The translations under genes were made by a program, and so were the position numbers. From NCBI GenBank assembly GCA_028023455.1, contig JAQFVV010000157.1, forward strand, positions 122,001 through 186,000: DNA of 64,000 bases, in the 5' to 3' direction. The stretch's first letter is position 1; each line of letters begins with the position of its first letter. This document shows, in pieces, positions 40,679-51,404 of the stretch. The notes beneath the pieces are model-generated. The model was not told the origin of the DNA, ran no database searches, and saw nothing but the letters and a program-made list of their open reading frames with translations. Origin of the DNA: Epiperipatus broadwayi (lineage: Eukaryota > Onychophora > Udeonychophora > Euonychophora > Peripatidae).

Positions 40679-41050
40679 CAATATTGAACCCTAATGAATT
40701 GACATATAAATTATTAGATCCTGAGTAAGAGGTGGTTAAATAAAAATTTCAAAATACACAGAGAATTAGACATAATATACATATGGTGGTATAAGAGACA
40801 ACAAGCTAATTAGTAATAAAACCATCCATTGTACAAAAAGAAATGCAAGGCCTTAATAGTCTGGCAAGACCAAGTCCAGATCAACTGCATGTTGTGAGGA
40901 GTTATGAAGCTTGGAGGCAAAGAAAATTCTAAAACCTCACTAAGGTCCAAGTTTGATCTGCTAGTGATGGCATACAGTTGATTTATGATGCAATTGGCTA
41001 CCTTCAAAAGTAATGTTTGTGTTTATATATCGGTGGCATTACAGTAGATC
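40679..41050 (-). other. Coding-like segment of unknown origin
   Basis: The minus strand is open for 65 codons at 40810-41007 (starting MKVANCIINQLYAI, later LPPSFITPHNMQLIW). Composition is far more protein-like than the flanks, with Trp, Cys and Pro. I do not recognise the family; it may be a transposon relic or a host exon. Confidence 0.3.
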
Positions 41051-43119
41051 TCAAACATTAGATATTAATATCTGTACTGAAGATTAAATCGAATGTATTC
41101 ACTACTAATTTCAACATGATTTATCATAATTTGATCACAATGAGTATTATTTATAAATTATTTGAAACCAAAACATTTATTAGCATAAAACTGAATTTAA
41201 GATAAATGTTCACTCTCAGCAAAATGAGAGAGCTAAAACAAAAATATGCAGAAAATTGTACCAATTTAAAGTCAAAATGTTACATAAATATTCTAGGTTT
41301 GAGTCAAAAATTATAAAATTGTACTTTTTTTTTTTAAATAGAAAAAGAAGTAAATTTTCCAAAGTAATACAAGTAGTTGCAATCTTCAAGGTCACAAGTT
41401 TAATTGTTTAATTTTAACAAGTGATGGTCTACTAATATTTTACTTACTTGAAAGAGAAAAAAAATTCGAGAAAGTAGTCTGCTAATGGATTCATTAATTT
41501 CTTTCATCTTGCTAGCTTAAAAATAATGGCCGATGATAAAACTACCAAACAATGCCGTATTTTATAAAACTTTTAAACTCAAAATTAAATACAAAAAAAA
41601 GAAAAGATTTTTTTCTTCATTTAACTTTAACTATCACTGTTTAAATTCTTTTTCTTTCTCTCGTTCTCTCTCTCTCTCTCTCAAAATAGCTAGATAGTTA
41701 GGAATCAATCCATTAAAATACCGAAGTATTAAAATTTAGTAAATCACGATGGTTTTCTTATCTGGTATTGCACGCAGGAAAAAAAAAAAACTTTTTTAAG
41801 ACATTAATCTTTTTCTTCTCTAGTTGGTCAAGGTTGAGACTTTTCACTAATGACTATGTTACTTATCACACATCCATTATCCCACATTAAAACTTTTCCT
41901 TTTTTAAATCATCTTTATAATAGTCGTGACTAGTTTTAAAAATTTAATTCTTATACACAGATTATAATATGAAAAATAATAAACATTTCTTTTATTTAAA
42001 TAATTATTTGAACTTTTACAGATATCATTGATGGCAATTTCTTTAAATGGTATTTAGGGTCCCCTGAGTGAAATGTGTTTTTTTAATAAAATATTTATAT
42101 TTTCTCTATTAAAGATTTTTATTATTACAAGCTCTTCTACAGAACTCAAAAAAATACTGCGAATTCAAAAAAGTTTAACTAAACAAAACAAATATAACTG
42201 TGGATTTTTATCCCTAGAAGAAATTTAATGGTAAAAACAAATAGCTATAACAATTTTCGATTAAGCTATGAAAATTGTAAGATGATAGTATATATTCTTA
42301 TAGATAATACATTCATAATCAAAATATGGTATCTTTATAATTCTAATTGTAGCCAGTATAGTAAATTTATTTTTAAAAACTGAATCAAAAATCTACTATT
42401 TCCTTTTGCTATAAAAGATTTAACAAATTCAATACTGCTATTCTACGTCTTCTTCTAAAGATTCTGAAAGAAATTTATTTCAACTTTATACCCATCTTAA
42501 TGAATGATATATTCATATAATCGTGAAATTAATAATTTATAATTAAACTGAACATATCAATAAAAAAGTAAAAAGAAACCACTAATTATCTATCTAGTCT
42601 GTTATTTTTAATATGTATACTACTATATAAAATAATTTTCATAAAATTTATCATGAAATGAACTTAGAATGCACATGCTAGAGTTATTTTATCAAACATT
42701 AAAAAAAACTCTTACATCAATATTAATTTATAAATTAATCCATATCTAACTAATAAATTAGCATTGACATAGATCGGTTTTCTTTGCAAGTTTGACAAAA
42801 TGATTCTAGAATGTTTTACCTGTGAATTACTGTTATGGTGTTTGCATTCAGAATCCATTTCTCAATAGGCATTCTTTAGTTATGGTATTATTAAAATTAT
42901 TATAATATAGTGATATGGAACTAGTTAAACATATATAAATAACCTCTATCTCAAAAGCTTAGTCAAATAGTAGTACCATGTTAAAATATTCATAATCTGA
43001 ATTTGTTATTCTTTCAGTCTACAAACTAAACAGGTCAACTGAGAAAATTATGTGTTGGAAAATTCTTATGAAGTTTAGTGAGGTAGTATTTTCCTGAAGA
43101 TTTGTGATGATGGTGTTCT
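41051..43119. other. AT-rich DNA, no gene seen
   Basis: Contains a (CT)n run near 41661-41682 and many A/T runs. No gene or shared repeat was recognised. Confidence 0.5.
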
Positions 43120-43252
43120 AATTATATTTTTATATTGGACTATTTCCATCATCTAATATGTGTATTGAATGTCTTTAGAAAAAAATAACTTTATTAAGAT
43201 ATTCCAAATACATTCAACTCTTAGTAATAGCACATCAAACAGGTTAGTATAT

Positions 43253-43297
43253 ACACAACATTTCAAGAGGTATTATTCTCCCCTCTTCTTCAGGTGT
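43253..43297 (-). ncRNA. Hammerhead-like ribozyme, PLE-associated, slightly decayed
   Basis: On the minus strand: ACAC (stem I), CTGAAGA, stem II AGAGG pairing with CCTCT, GAAA, then T, GTT, and GTGT pairing with the initial ACAC. A C is expected after GAAA; here it is T. The relative at 46350 has CATT where this has TGTT. Both are what loss of a CpG from CGTT would give, so the ancestor was probably GAAAC-GTT-GTGT, a type I hammerhead with minimal stem III. Stem II has one extra unpaired T. PLEs are known to carry hammerheads. Confidence 0.5.
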
Positions 43298-43325
43298 TGT
43301 TGGACTGATCAGTGACAGTTCTAGC

Positions 43326-43406
43326 ATGGGATTCGAACCTGGATTCTTAGATTCTTGAATATTGAATTTTAAGGTAATGTTCTAACCAACTGAGACATCT
43401 GCCAAA
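43326..43406 (-). other. tRNA-like Pol III promoter module (SINE-type head)
   Basis: On the minus strand, the A box TGTCTCAGTTGGTTAG lies at 43382-43397 and a perfect B box GGTTCGAATCC at 43329-43339. It sits between the PLE coding end and the hammerhead-like motif. It is not a functional tRNA: the anticodon region is filled with AT-rich sequence. Confidence 0.75.
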
Positions 43407-43529
43407 GGAAACAATCTGTAGTAATTTCATATACTTATCTACAAGGTTCCTCCTGATTTCTCCACTTTTTTCTAAGAGCAAAGTTCATTAGTGGTTTTCA
43501 TACATTACATATAGTCACACTAGGTTGAC

Positions 43530-44065
43530 TTATGGAATGTATGTGCCAATGAACATATGTTCAATTGGGGAAATATAAAAATATTGGATAGAGAAGAAAC
43601 GGTACAAAGAAGAAAATTTAAAGAAGTTGCTCACATGACAATGGCAAAAAATCCCATAAACCAACCTAGTGTGACTACACATAATGTATGGATCCCACTA
43701 ATCAACTTTTCTCTTAGGAAAAAGTGGAGAAATCAGGAGGAACCTCATAGATAAGTATATTAAATTACTTGAGACTATTGCCTTTGGCAGGATGGCTCAG
43801 TTGATTAGAGAGTTACCTTAAAATTCAATACTGCACTCAAGAATCTAAGGACCCATGTTTGAATCCCATGACAGTACTGTCACTGGTCAGGCCAGAACAC
43901 ATGAAGAAGAGGAAAAATGATACCTCTCCAAATGTACTAACCTGTTTGATGTGCTGTTACTAACAGTTAAATGTATTTGGAATATTTAAATAAAGTTAAA
44001 TTTTTCTAAAGACATTCAATACACATATTAGATGATGGAAATAGTCCAATATAAAAATACAGTTT
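43530..44065 (+). mobile_element. PLE 3' end joined to tRNA-like module, plus copy
   Basis: This has the same order as the minus copy: PLE C-terminal coding (43533-43754), a tRNA-like module with A box TGGCTCAGTTGATTAG (43793-43808) and B box GTTTGAATCC (43857-43866), a decayed hammerhead-like motif beginning ATGAAGA at 43901, then the tail with ACATATTAGATGATGGAAAT. Confidence 0.75.
43533..43754 (+). pseudogene. PLE protein C-terminus
   Basis: The frame reads LWNVCANEHMFNWGNIKILDREE, then RRKFKEVAHMTM, INQPSVT, and WIPLINF, ending in a Lys/Trp/Glu-rich tail. This is the conserved end after the GIY-YIG domain in many animal PLEs (ILDREE..+..RK.KEA.HM ... N.PS ... W.P.I). The start is set by the inversion breakpoint, so RT and endonuclease are missing. 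Confidence 0.7.
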
Positions 44066-45307
44066 AGAAAGATAGAGTTGTTAGTTCTGTTTTTTCTTCA
44101 AATTTTTCTTTCAATTACTTTCTCATGGCCCTGATGTGAGATTAGTGACTTTCTTATACAACAACTATACATTTCTGACTGTCTGTCTAATAGTTTCAGT
44201 TATCAGATTAATCTGCTTATGTTTTAAATTCTTAACAGAATTAATCTAATCAGTTTTCAAATATATATTGTAACAGAATAAAACTGAGTCATGAATGGAT
44301 GGGAAGAATGATTTTAGTATACTGTATGAATTTGAAAACCATTTATAACAGAATAAAAATGATATGGATAAGAAATAAAGATTTTTGTATAATCCCAAAC
44401 TTAAACATTGATTGCAATAAAGTAAAGTATAACATAATAATTGATTATCAATTATAACTGAATAAAATAAAAATAATGCTAATAAAAATAAAGACAATAC
44501 TAACATAGCCATCCTGTCTCATAAGTAGTAATATGTCATTGTTGGATAAACCAATTGTAATGGAATAAAAATACTCAATAACAGTAAATGGCTTTGTTAT
44601 CTTACAGATTTATGTACATTAATCTATTCTTAATAAAATATATAGTTTTCTCTTTTAAAACTTTATAAATGTACAACATCAAATTGCAAGGAACAAAGTG
44701 TCTATAATACAAAACTATAATAAAATAAAATATACAAGTCAATTCATCTAATGTACCTCACCAGTCAACACTTTATATAACCTTACAGTTTACAATATCC
44801 AATCATAACTACATGAAATAAATGAAAAATTCTTATTCAACACTTATACAAATATGATTAGCAAATGACAATGAATTATCCTCCAATTTAATAATGCCAG
44901 ATTATTAAAATCTAAATTATAAATACCCTAATATGTATAATGAAATACATATAATCAAATGATATTAAAGACTTAATATTTAAATTAAATATACAATCTA
45001 AATTGATAAAGTTTAAATCTAATCAAAGTAAATCATTCTATTTAATGGAACTCAAATACCAATATTGATATGTGCTATTACCAATTTTATAATACAATAA
45101 GATACCATCTTTATAACTAGATATTAAATTTATTCTAACATACATGCAATAAATAATAGTTAAAAAAATATGTAAACATCCAATTATAATCGCCTTTGTT
45201 TACTCTAAATAATTAATACATTTATACTTTATAAACTATCAAATTAGCTGATATATAAGTTCTTTTATCCAAAAATAACTATTTCATTTAACTGATAAAA
45301 TAATTAA
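44066..45307. other. AT-rich DNA, no gene seen
   Basis: The word TAACAGAATAAAA and variants recur irregularly at 44271-44570, hinting at an old repeat. No coding signal is seen. Confidence 0.4.
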
Positions 45308-45395
45308 TAAAACAGGCAAAACTCTCTATACGTATTGCTACTCAGTGCAAGCCAGAGTAATTAATGGATGGTGATCACGTGATGTTTATTGATCA
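45308..45395. mobile_element. Fragment of the AGGCAAAACT foldback family
   Basis: AACAGGCAAAACTCTCTATACG is followed by the ATTAATGGATG and GTGATCACGTGATGTTTA words of the longer copies at 48-49 kb, with the centre (including the hammerhead) deleted. Confidence 0.55.
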
Positions 45396-46089
45396 AATAA
45401 TTATGATAATTTTCTAATTACTTATTAAATATTGAATAATACCAAATTAATTAATTTGTTACTATACAAAAATGTATACTTGATTCAAATGATACTACAT
45501 TGGATTTATTATAAAAACAATAACACATAATAGTAAATGCACTTACCAATCCAATCTTTTAATTCCTGGACTGTTTATGACTACTTATTATAAACTATAT
45601 GGTATAAATCAATACATGACCATTAGCTATCAAAATATTATTATCCAATAAGTTTGCATTATTAATTGAATGACAATTAAAGCAAGTTTATTTGTTTAAA
45701 TGAATTTAAAATTTATTAACAATAAATTTTAAAATAAAATAATGACAAATATAAACTAAACATTTGTGACATATACACTACTTAAATATCATGAAAGATA
45801 CTTTTCAAATAAATTAACATTAATAAGAAGTGTTTATACATCAAAAATTCACTTATATAATATTTAATATATAATACATATTTATATGGAATGAAAGTGT
45901 TGCTGTATGTATAGACCATTTAATATACAATAAAATTATTGATACTTTCTAATCATCATAATAAAATAATTGATTAAAATCAAATATAATAATCATAAGT
46001 GTATTTATTCATTCATCTTATTTTTTAAAAATATAATAAATATTAATGAATAATTGCTATAATATAATCCTTTCAGATTTTCAACACTT
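45396..46089. other. AT-rich DNA, no gene seen
   Basis: No gene or shared repeat recognised. Confidence 0.5.
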
Positions 46090-46187
46090 ATAAGATATAT
46101 TTTTATATTGGACTATTTCCATCATCTAATATGTGTGTTGAATATCTTTAGAAAGTTTGATTTTATTTAAATATTCCAAATACATTC

Positions 46188-46355
46188 AACTGTTAATGAC
46201 GTCACAGCATACAGGTTAGTATATGCTCCAACTGTTAGTATTATCACAGCAAGAAGTTAATATATACACCAACTGTTAGTAATATCACAGTAAACAGATT
46301 AGTATATGTACGAACTGTTAGTAATATCACAGCAAACAGGTTAGTATATGTACAA
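46188..46355. repeat. 42-bp minisatellite, four units
   Basis: AACTGTTAGTAATATCACAG recurs at about 46188, 46230, 46271 and 46313, followed each time by a variant of ACAGGTTAGTATATG. Other copies of this tail have a single unit, so the expansion is local. Confidence 0.75.
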
Positions 46356-46394
46356 TGTTTCAAGAGGTATTTTTCTCCTCTTTTCTTCAGGTGT
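46350..46394 (-). ncRNA. Hammerhead-like ribozyme, PLE-associated, decayed
   Basis: On the minus strand: ACAC (46391-46394), CTGAAGA (46384-46390), AGAGG and CCTCT able to form stem II, GAAAC (46357-46361), ATT, then GTAC, which pairs only partly with ACAC. Core nucleotides on the CTGAAGA and GAAA sides are intact, but stem I is weakened and the expected GTT reads ATT. Confidence 0.4.
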
Positions 46395-46544
46395 TGCTGG
46401 CCTAACCAGTGACAATTCTAGTATGGGATTTGAACCTGGGTCCTTAGATTGTTGATTATTGAATTTTAACAAAACACTATAACCAACTGAGCCATCATGC
46501 CAAAGGTGATAGTATGTAGTAATTTTGTATACTTATCTATGAGG

Positions 46545-47115
46545 TTCCTCCTGATTTTTTTACTTTTTCCTAAGAGCAAATTTGATTAGTGGTTTCCATA
46601 TATTATGTATAGTCACACTAGGTTGGCTTATGAGATTTTTTGCCATTGTCATGTGAGCAGCTTCTTTGTACTTTTTCTTCTCTATCCAATATTTTCCCAA
46701 TCGAACATATGTTCATTGGTCCATACATGGTCTGCTACCTTAGACACATCTGTTTTCTTCTAATCATCAGTTCATATTCTTGCAAGCACTTTTCAATGGG
46801 ATGGATTGTCTCACCAATATATGTTTTTCCACATTCACATGGTATTTTAGAGATACAGTTTTTTCTTTTCAACTTTTCAAGTTTAGGCTTTGTAGATGTT
46901 AGAATTGCTCATAGTGTGGTATGGCTCTGGAAAGCTGTTCTGATGTTATACTGATTGCAGATTTTCCTTAATTTGTCTGCTGTTTTTGGAATGTATGGGT
47001 ACAATACAGTACCAATAATTATCTTTTCTCTTGATAATACTTTTTGTTGTCTTTTTAAAGTATTAAATATAGCTTTCTTGTATGATAGGCTTCAAGGTCC
47101 TAATCTATTGAACTA
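46545..47115 (-). pseudogene. PLE GIY-YIG endonuclease and linker, C-terminal part
   Basis: Minus-strand frames read KAIFNTLKRQQK, PYIPKTADKLRKICNQYNIRTAF, a segment with KPKLEKLK, then IPCECGKTYIGETIHPIEK (GIY-YIG core with Cys pair), and a tail with ILDREEK. This is the linker plus endonuclease of Penelope-type proteins. Stops and frameshifts occur, for example after the RRKQMCLR segment. The RT domain is not present. Confidence 0.75.
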
Positions 47116-47559
47116 ATTTTCATGTTAGATTGTGATTTGAGAGTTATAGTAAATAAAAAATGACACAGACTAAGTTTTTATACTGGAGATTAAGTTATAC
47201 CTATTCTTACTTCTAAAAAAAAGTTTATTCATACCTATATATATATATATGTGTGTTGAATTGATATTTTCATGAAATTTTTACCATAATAAATAATTTT
47301 TAACATATAAAATGTTTAGACATTTATAAAGAAAAAGTAATTATGTTATTTTAAAAATTGGTTTATTCATGCTGAGCATGTTTTCAGTACAATGCATGCC
47401 AAAATCATTGCTATCTTACATTACTATTATAGGTAATATTTAAATTTAGCTTCTCATATCCAAATTCAATTTAATTTGTTGTAGAGTTATGAAAACATTA
47501 TTTGAAATCTTCTTAAAGAGCCTATTTCTTCAAGATAGGGGTGCTGATATCTTTTTTAT
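47116..47559. other. AT-rich DNA, no gene seen
   Basis: Spacer between two PLE relics; a short (TA)n run lies near 47238. Confidence 0.4.
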
Positions 47560-48002
47560 TTATTGCAAATTGATCTTTGGCTTTGTCCCAAGCATCTTTA
47601 GTTTTTCTTTTTTTTATCCTACCTCTCAATACAATTTCTGCTTTAGATAAATCGAATTTATGGCCAGGGTATTGTTTGTGTACTATGAAAATGGAGGAGT
47701 ATTTGTTACTTCTTTATCTCTTTTATAGAAATAGTTGTACTGGGCCAATGAAGATAGATTGATTTTGATTTACCATAATAAGTATATAAGCAATTGGCTT
47801 GAGTGCAAGAGATTTTGTAAACTATTTGATGAGCTAATTTGGTGGACAATTTATCTTTTGAATTGTTTAGTAAGTTATTTAAAGCTGGGGGAGAATAAAA
47901 GCTTATATTAAATTTCTTTGAACAATTTTTTTTTAATTTGCTAAAAAATTTTGGTATATATGTAGAAATTAAATCCATATAAACAAAAATAACTTTTACC
48001 AT
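47560..48002 (-). pseudogene. Second-lineage PLE fragment (GIY-YIG start)
   Basis: The minus-strand frame from 48002 contains FNISFYSPPALNNLLNNSKDK, then IVYKISCTQANC and YYGKS, and after stops a basic tail with KKKEKLKMLGTKPK. The NNSKDK, VYKI(S/T)C and YYGK words match the PLE relic at 9243-10305 rather than the CECG type. The domain is broken after YYGKS. Confidence 0.65.
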
Positions 48003-48119
48003 TTGATATTACAAGAAACCAATTATTAATTGACTATTTTGAGGTTAAATAAGTTTTCTACATTAACCTATTCATCAGCTCTTTTGTTTTGGGGTACAGT
48101 GAAGTAAAGGGGATCCTCT

Positions 48120-48121
48120 CT

Positions 48122-48159
<38 letters not shown>

Positions 48160-48161
48160 TT

Positions 48162-48210
<49 letters not shown>
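48120..48210. repeat. (TA)n microsatellite, two runs
   Basis: TA repeats at about 48125-48158 and 48167-48208, separated by CTTTTAA. Confidence 0.9.
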
Positions 48211-48211
<1 letters not shown>

Positions 48212-48378
48212 GGGAAAAGACTAATATTTTTCTTGTAGATGCATAAATGATATAAATATAAATTTGTTTGCTGTTTACAAAAGCAAAACTCTTCATACAG
48301 TAGTGCCACCCAGTGTAATCAATGGATGACAGAAGACTTTGTGCATAAAATCCCTATCTAGTGCCTACTCATCCAATA

Positions 48379-48420
48379 TCCCCAGACTAGTTTCTGGCTT
48401 GTGGCCATCATCAGTGAGGA
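48379..48420 (-). ncRNA. Type I hammerhead ribozyme, apparently intact
   Basis: On the minus strand in order: stem I strand TCCTCA (48420-48415), CTGATGA (48414-48408), stem II TGGC with loop CACAA and partner GCCA (48407-48395), GAAA (48394-48391), C, TA, then GTC (48387-48385, cleavage after C), and TGGGGA (48384-48379) pairing with TCCTCA over six positions with one G-U. All invariant core positions are present. Stem III is minimal, C with G around TA; ACTAGT is self-complementary, so a dimeric form with a longer stem III is possible, as reported for short-stem-III hammerheads. Confidence 0.75.
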
Positions 48421-48825
48421 GCCTTGGATCTGAGAGCACTGCACCTAGATCTTAGGATCTAATGCAACCCTCCAGCATCCACCTTTTAACTCTACTTTAC
48501 TACAAAACTATGAGAATGAAATTGAAAACACAATAATATTTTCAATCTAAGCTCAATAGCTTATCTAGTCATATGGGTCTGAACTCAATTCAGCACCCAT
48601 ACAGTTTGGTGTCTTTGGCTCTTAAACAACCATAGCCACCACTATTTTATTAGGCAGGATTGGTGTTAAACCACTAAACATCACATGATCACCATCTCAT
48701 ACTAGCACAGAATTGTTGTAAACAAAGGCAAAACTCTTCATACAGTAGTGCCACCCTGTGCCAACCAGAGTAATCAATGGATGCCAGAAGGCTTGTGCAT
48801 AAAATCCCTATCTATTGCCTACTCA

Positions 48826-48868
48826 TCCAATATTCCCAGACTAGTTTCTGGCTTGTGGCCATCATCAC
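48826..48868 (-). ncRNA. Broken hammerhead copy
   Basis: It retains GATGATGGCCACAAGCCAGAAAC and TAGTCTGGG on the minus strand, but the first C of CTGATGA is G and the stem I strand has been replaced by other family sequence (ACCAGAG). It should be inactive. Confidence 0.5.
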
Positions 48869-49217
48869 TCTGGTTGGCACAGGGTGGCACTACTGTATGG
48901 AGAGTTTTGCCTTTGTTTACAACAATTATATGCTAGTATGAGATGGTGGTCATGTGATGTTTAGTGGTTTAGCACCAATCATGCCTAATAGGAGAGTGGT
49001 GGCTATGGTTGTTTAAGAGCCAAAGACACCAAAATGTATGGGTGCTGAATTGAGTTCAGACCCATATGACTATATAAGCTATTGAGCTTAGATTGAAAAT
49101 ATTATTGTGTTTTCAATTTCATTCTCATAGTTTTGTAGTAAAGTAGAGTTAAAAGGTGGCTGCTGGAGGGTTGCATTAGATCCTAAGATCTAGGTGCAGT
49201 GCTCTCAGATCCAAGGC

Positions 49218-49259
49218 TCCTCACTGATGATGGCCACAAGTCAGAAACTAGTCTGGGGA
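49218..49259 (+). ncRNA. Type I hammerhead ribozyme, apparently intact
   Basis: TCCTCA (49218-49223), CTGATGA (49224-49230), TGGC/CACAA/GTCA stem-loop II (49231-49243, one G-U pair), GAAA (49244-49247), C, TA, GTC (49251-49253), TGGGGA (49254-49259) pairing with TCCTCA. It differs from the 48379 copy by one base in stem II that keeps pairing as G-U. Confidence 0.75.
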
Positions 49260-49385
49260 TATTGGATGAGTAGGCACTAGATAGGGATTTTATGCACAAG
49301 CCTTCTGAAATCCATTGATTACTCTGGTTGGCACAGGGTGGCACTACTGTATGGAGAGTTTTGCCTTTGTTTACAACAATTATGT

Positions 49386-51404
49386 GGAATATGAGATGGT
49401 GATCATGTGTTGTTTGCTGTATATTAAAGTAGTTTAATTTAATTAAAGTGTTTATCATTTAATAATAATTAACATTACCTAAATAAGCTAACTCGAAAAT
49501 AATTTCAATTCATCTTTTAATATATCTGTTTTATTAAGAAAATAATAATAATAGCAGTAATAAGAGAATGTGTAGTTAGTTCATAGCATTAAAAGAATTA
49601 TGTATCACAAAATAAACCATGATAAGTAATAAATAATAAACTTTAAATACAATTTTAAAATATTTAACATAAAATTATTCAAATTTTATTCTCATTTTTA
49701 TCTCATGCTCTCTTACTTATATCAGTTATTCATTTATTACTTTATTTTGTCTTCATTGTATACTGAATATCAGATATACATTAATCTATTTTACTTTATG
49801 GTTATTTTATATTTAATATTACACATCATTTTCAATCCTGGAATTTTCAAGTTATCAATAGGTACAAGAATTGTTTTTAAGAATGTCATCATCTTTAATA
49901 TATAAAAGTTTTTATTCTCTCAATAATAATTAAACACACAGTAAATATTTGAAATGAAAAAATACATATTTTTAAATTAACTTTAACAATGTTTTATTTT
50001 GATCTTATAGTCTTTCAAAACAGAGATCAGATGTAAAATAATATATATATATTTCACAGGAATCTTTCAAATACATTAATAATCAATTATAATAGAAGCA
50101 GGTAGACAGTAAAATAATTTTCTCTGCCAACAGTATTATATATTAATTTTCAAAGAATAAAAAATTCATTTTCCTCTTTTTAAAATTATAGCATATGAAT
50201 TTATTTCGTGTATTATTTAATCATATTCTAAATACATTCTCTTTAAAGTTCCCCTTTTTAAATCGTTTTGGTATTGAAAATTATTCTAAATTCCATTAGT
50301 TTTTATTTTATTATTCGATAGTATTATCCTTCTCTTTAATAATGAAGACAATATTAATATTGGAACTTTCCATCTGGAGAATAATATAAATATTTTTATG
50401 AAGAAATTATTTATATATTTGAGTGAATAAGATATACCAAAAATATATATATTTGTCTTTATTTTGATTCTCAATTTTTTACACTCTTCCTTTTAAATGA
50501 GTATCATAGACCATGTTTTATTTTTGTTAATAAGTAATTAGCATCTCTTTTTTGTTGTTGATTTTGTTAGTTAAATAAAAAATATTATTTACAAGACAAA
50601 TGTTCAGATAGTAATGTATAAAGTTTTTTTTTTCTTTTTATTTTCTTTTAAATCTATTAAATAAAGTTGTACTAACTAGATGAAACACTCAAAGTCAATA
50701 AAGTCATGTTAAAGAAACCTATATTATATTATTATTACTTCATTAATATTGCAAAGAAAATATCACGAAATATATTTTATTATAGATATCATGAAGAAAA
50801 CATAGACAACTGTAAACAGAAAAATTATAACATATATGTGTATTATTTCAATATATATCTTTCATACAGGTATAAATACATAAGTTCATTTTGTTTTGCT
50901 TTTCCAAAATTGCAAACTGTATCAAACCAAAATATTTCATAATCAAAACAATGTTTTTAATATATATATTAAACTATAAATTCACATCACTAATTGAATT
51001 ATCATACATAAATTAAATCACCCCAACCAATGCTTAAAATAAACCAATAGAATATCAGCAATCTCTTGTCAGGGCAACACTCGGATTGTAAATGAAAATC
51101 CATATGAGTGACAACAATTAATTGAAATAGATTGAATTTAAAATTAAGTTTTACATACACTTTATTATGTTAAATAGGCTAGAATAAACTGTTTGAAAGT
51201 AGGTTAATAAATAATATTTTTTATAATATTTCAATATTTTTAAATATGATAAACTAAAAATGCATATATCTGAATGCTTATTATATGTAAATTACATGAT
51301 TCCCACCAATACTTAAAATAAACTAATAGAACATCATCAGGATATAAGATCTTATTAGAAGTTTTAAATAAACTATATTAATATTTAAATACAAGTATAA
51401 TTTA
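49386..51404. other. AT-rich DNA, no gene seen
   Basis: Very AT-rich; short open frames have low-complexity Ile/Tyr/Asn/Lys composition. The stretch AATAGAATATCAGCAATCTC near 51050 recurs loosely near 51326 and may be part of an old repeat. Confidence 0.45.

Larger units (their letters stand above)
43120..43540 (-). mobile_element. PLE 3' end joined to tRNA-like module, minus copy
   Basis: Read on the minus strand: the last ~35 codons of a PLE protein (from INQPSVT-like to the end), a tRNA-like module (43326-43406), a hammerhead-like motif (43253-43297), then a tail with AAATAAAGTTA and GATGGAAATAGTCCAATATAAAAAT. It meets the plus copy head to head at about 43540, where coding is truncated. 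Confidence 0.7.
46090..47115 (-). mobile_element. PLE with tRNA-like module and hammerhead-like motif, longest copy
   Basis: Minus-strand order: PLE coding (46545-47115), tRNA-like module (46425-46506; A box GATGGCTCAGTTGGTTATAG, B box GGTTCAAATCC), hammerhead-like motif (46350-46394), a 42-bp minisatellite (46188-46355), and a tail ending near 46090 with GATGGAAATAGTCCAATAT. The same junctions appear at 43.1-44.1 kb, so coding, tRNA-like module and tail travel together. Confidence 0.75.
48285..49385. mobile_element. Composite foldback element, AGGCAAAACT family, with hammerheads
   Basis: A left arm (48285-48740, plus orientation) and a right arm (about 48868-49385, minus orientation) are near reverse complements over more than 400 bp. 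A short third copy (48722-48867) lies between. Ends carry GCAAAACTCTTCATACAGTA or its complement AGAGTTTTGCCTTTG. A single ~430-bp arm occurs alone at 62217-62640. Each arm contains a hammerhead fold pointing from the element's interior outward. No protein is encoded. The unit may be a non-autonomous retroelement using hammerhead processing; which enzyme moves it is unknown. Confidence 0.8.

Noticed and set aside
43326-43406. A functional tRNA gene
   Set aside because: Only the A and B boxes fit; the acceptor and anticodon stems do not pair, and copies lie inside repeats.
46640-46954. 104-codon plus-strand frame
   Set aside because: It is the antisense of the PLE GIY-YIG relic, whose motifs are clear on the minus strand.
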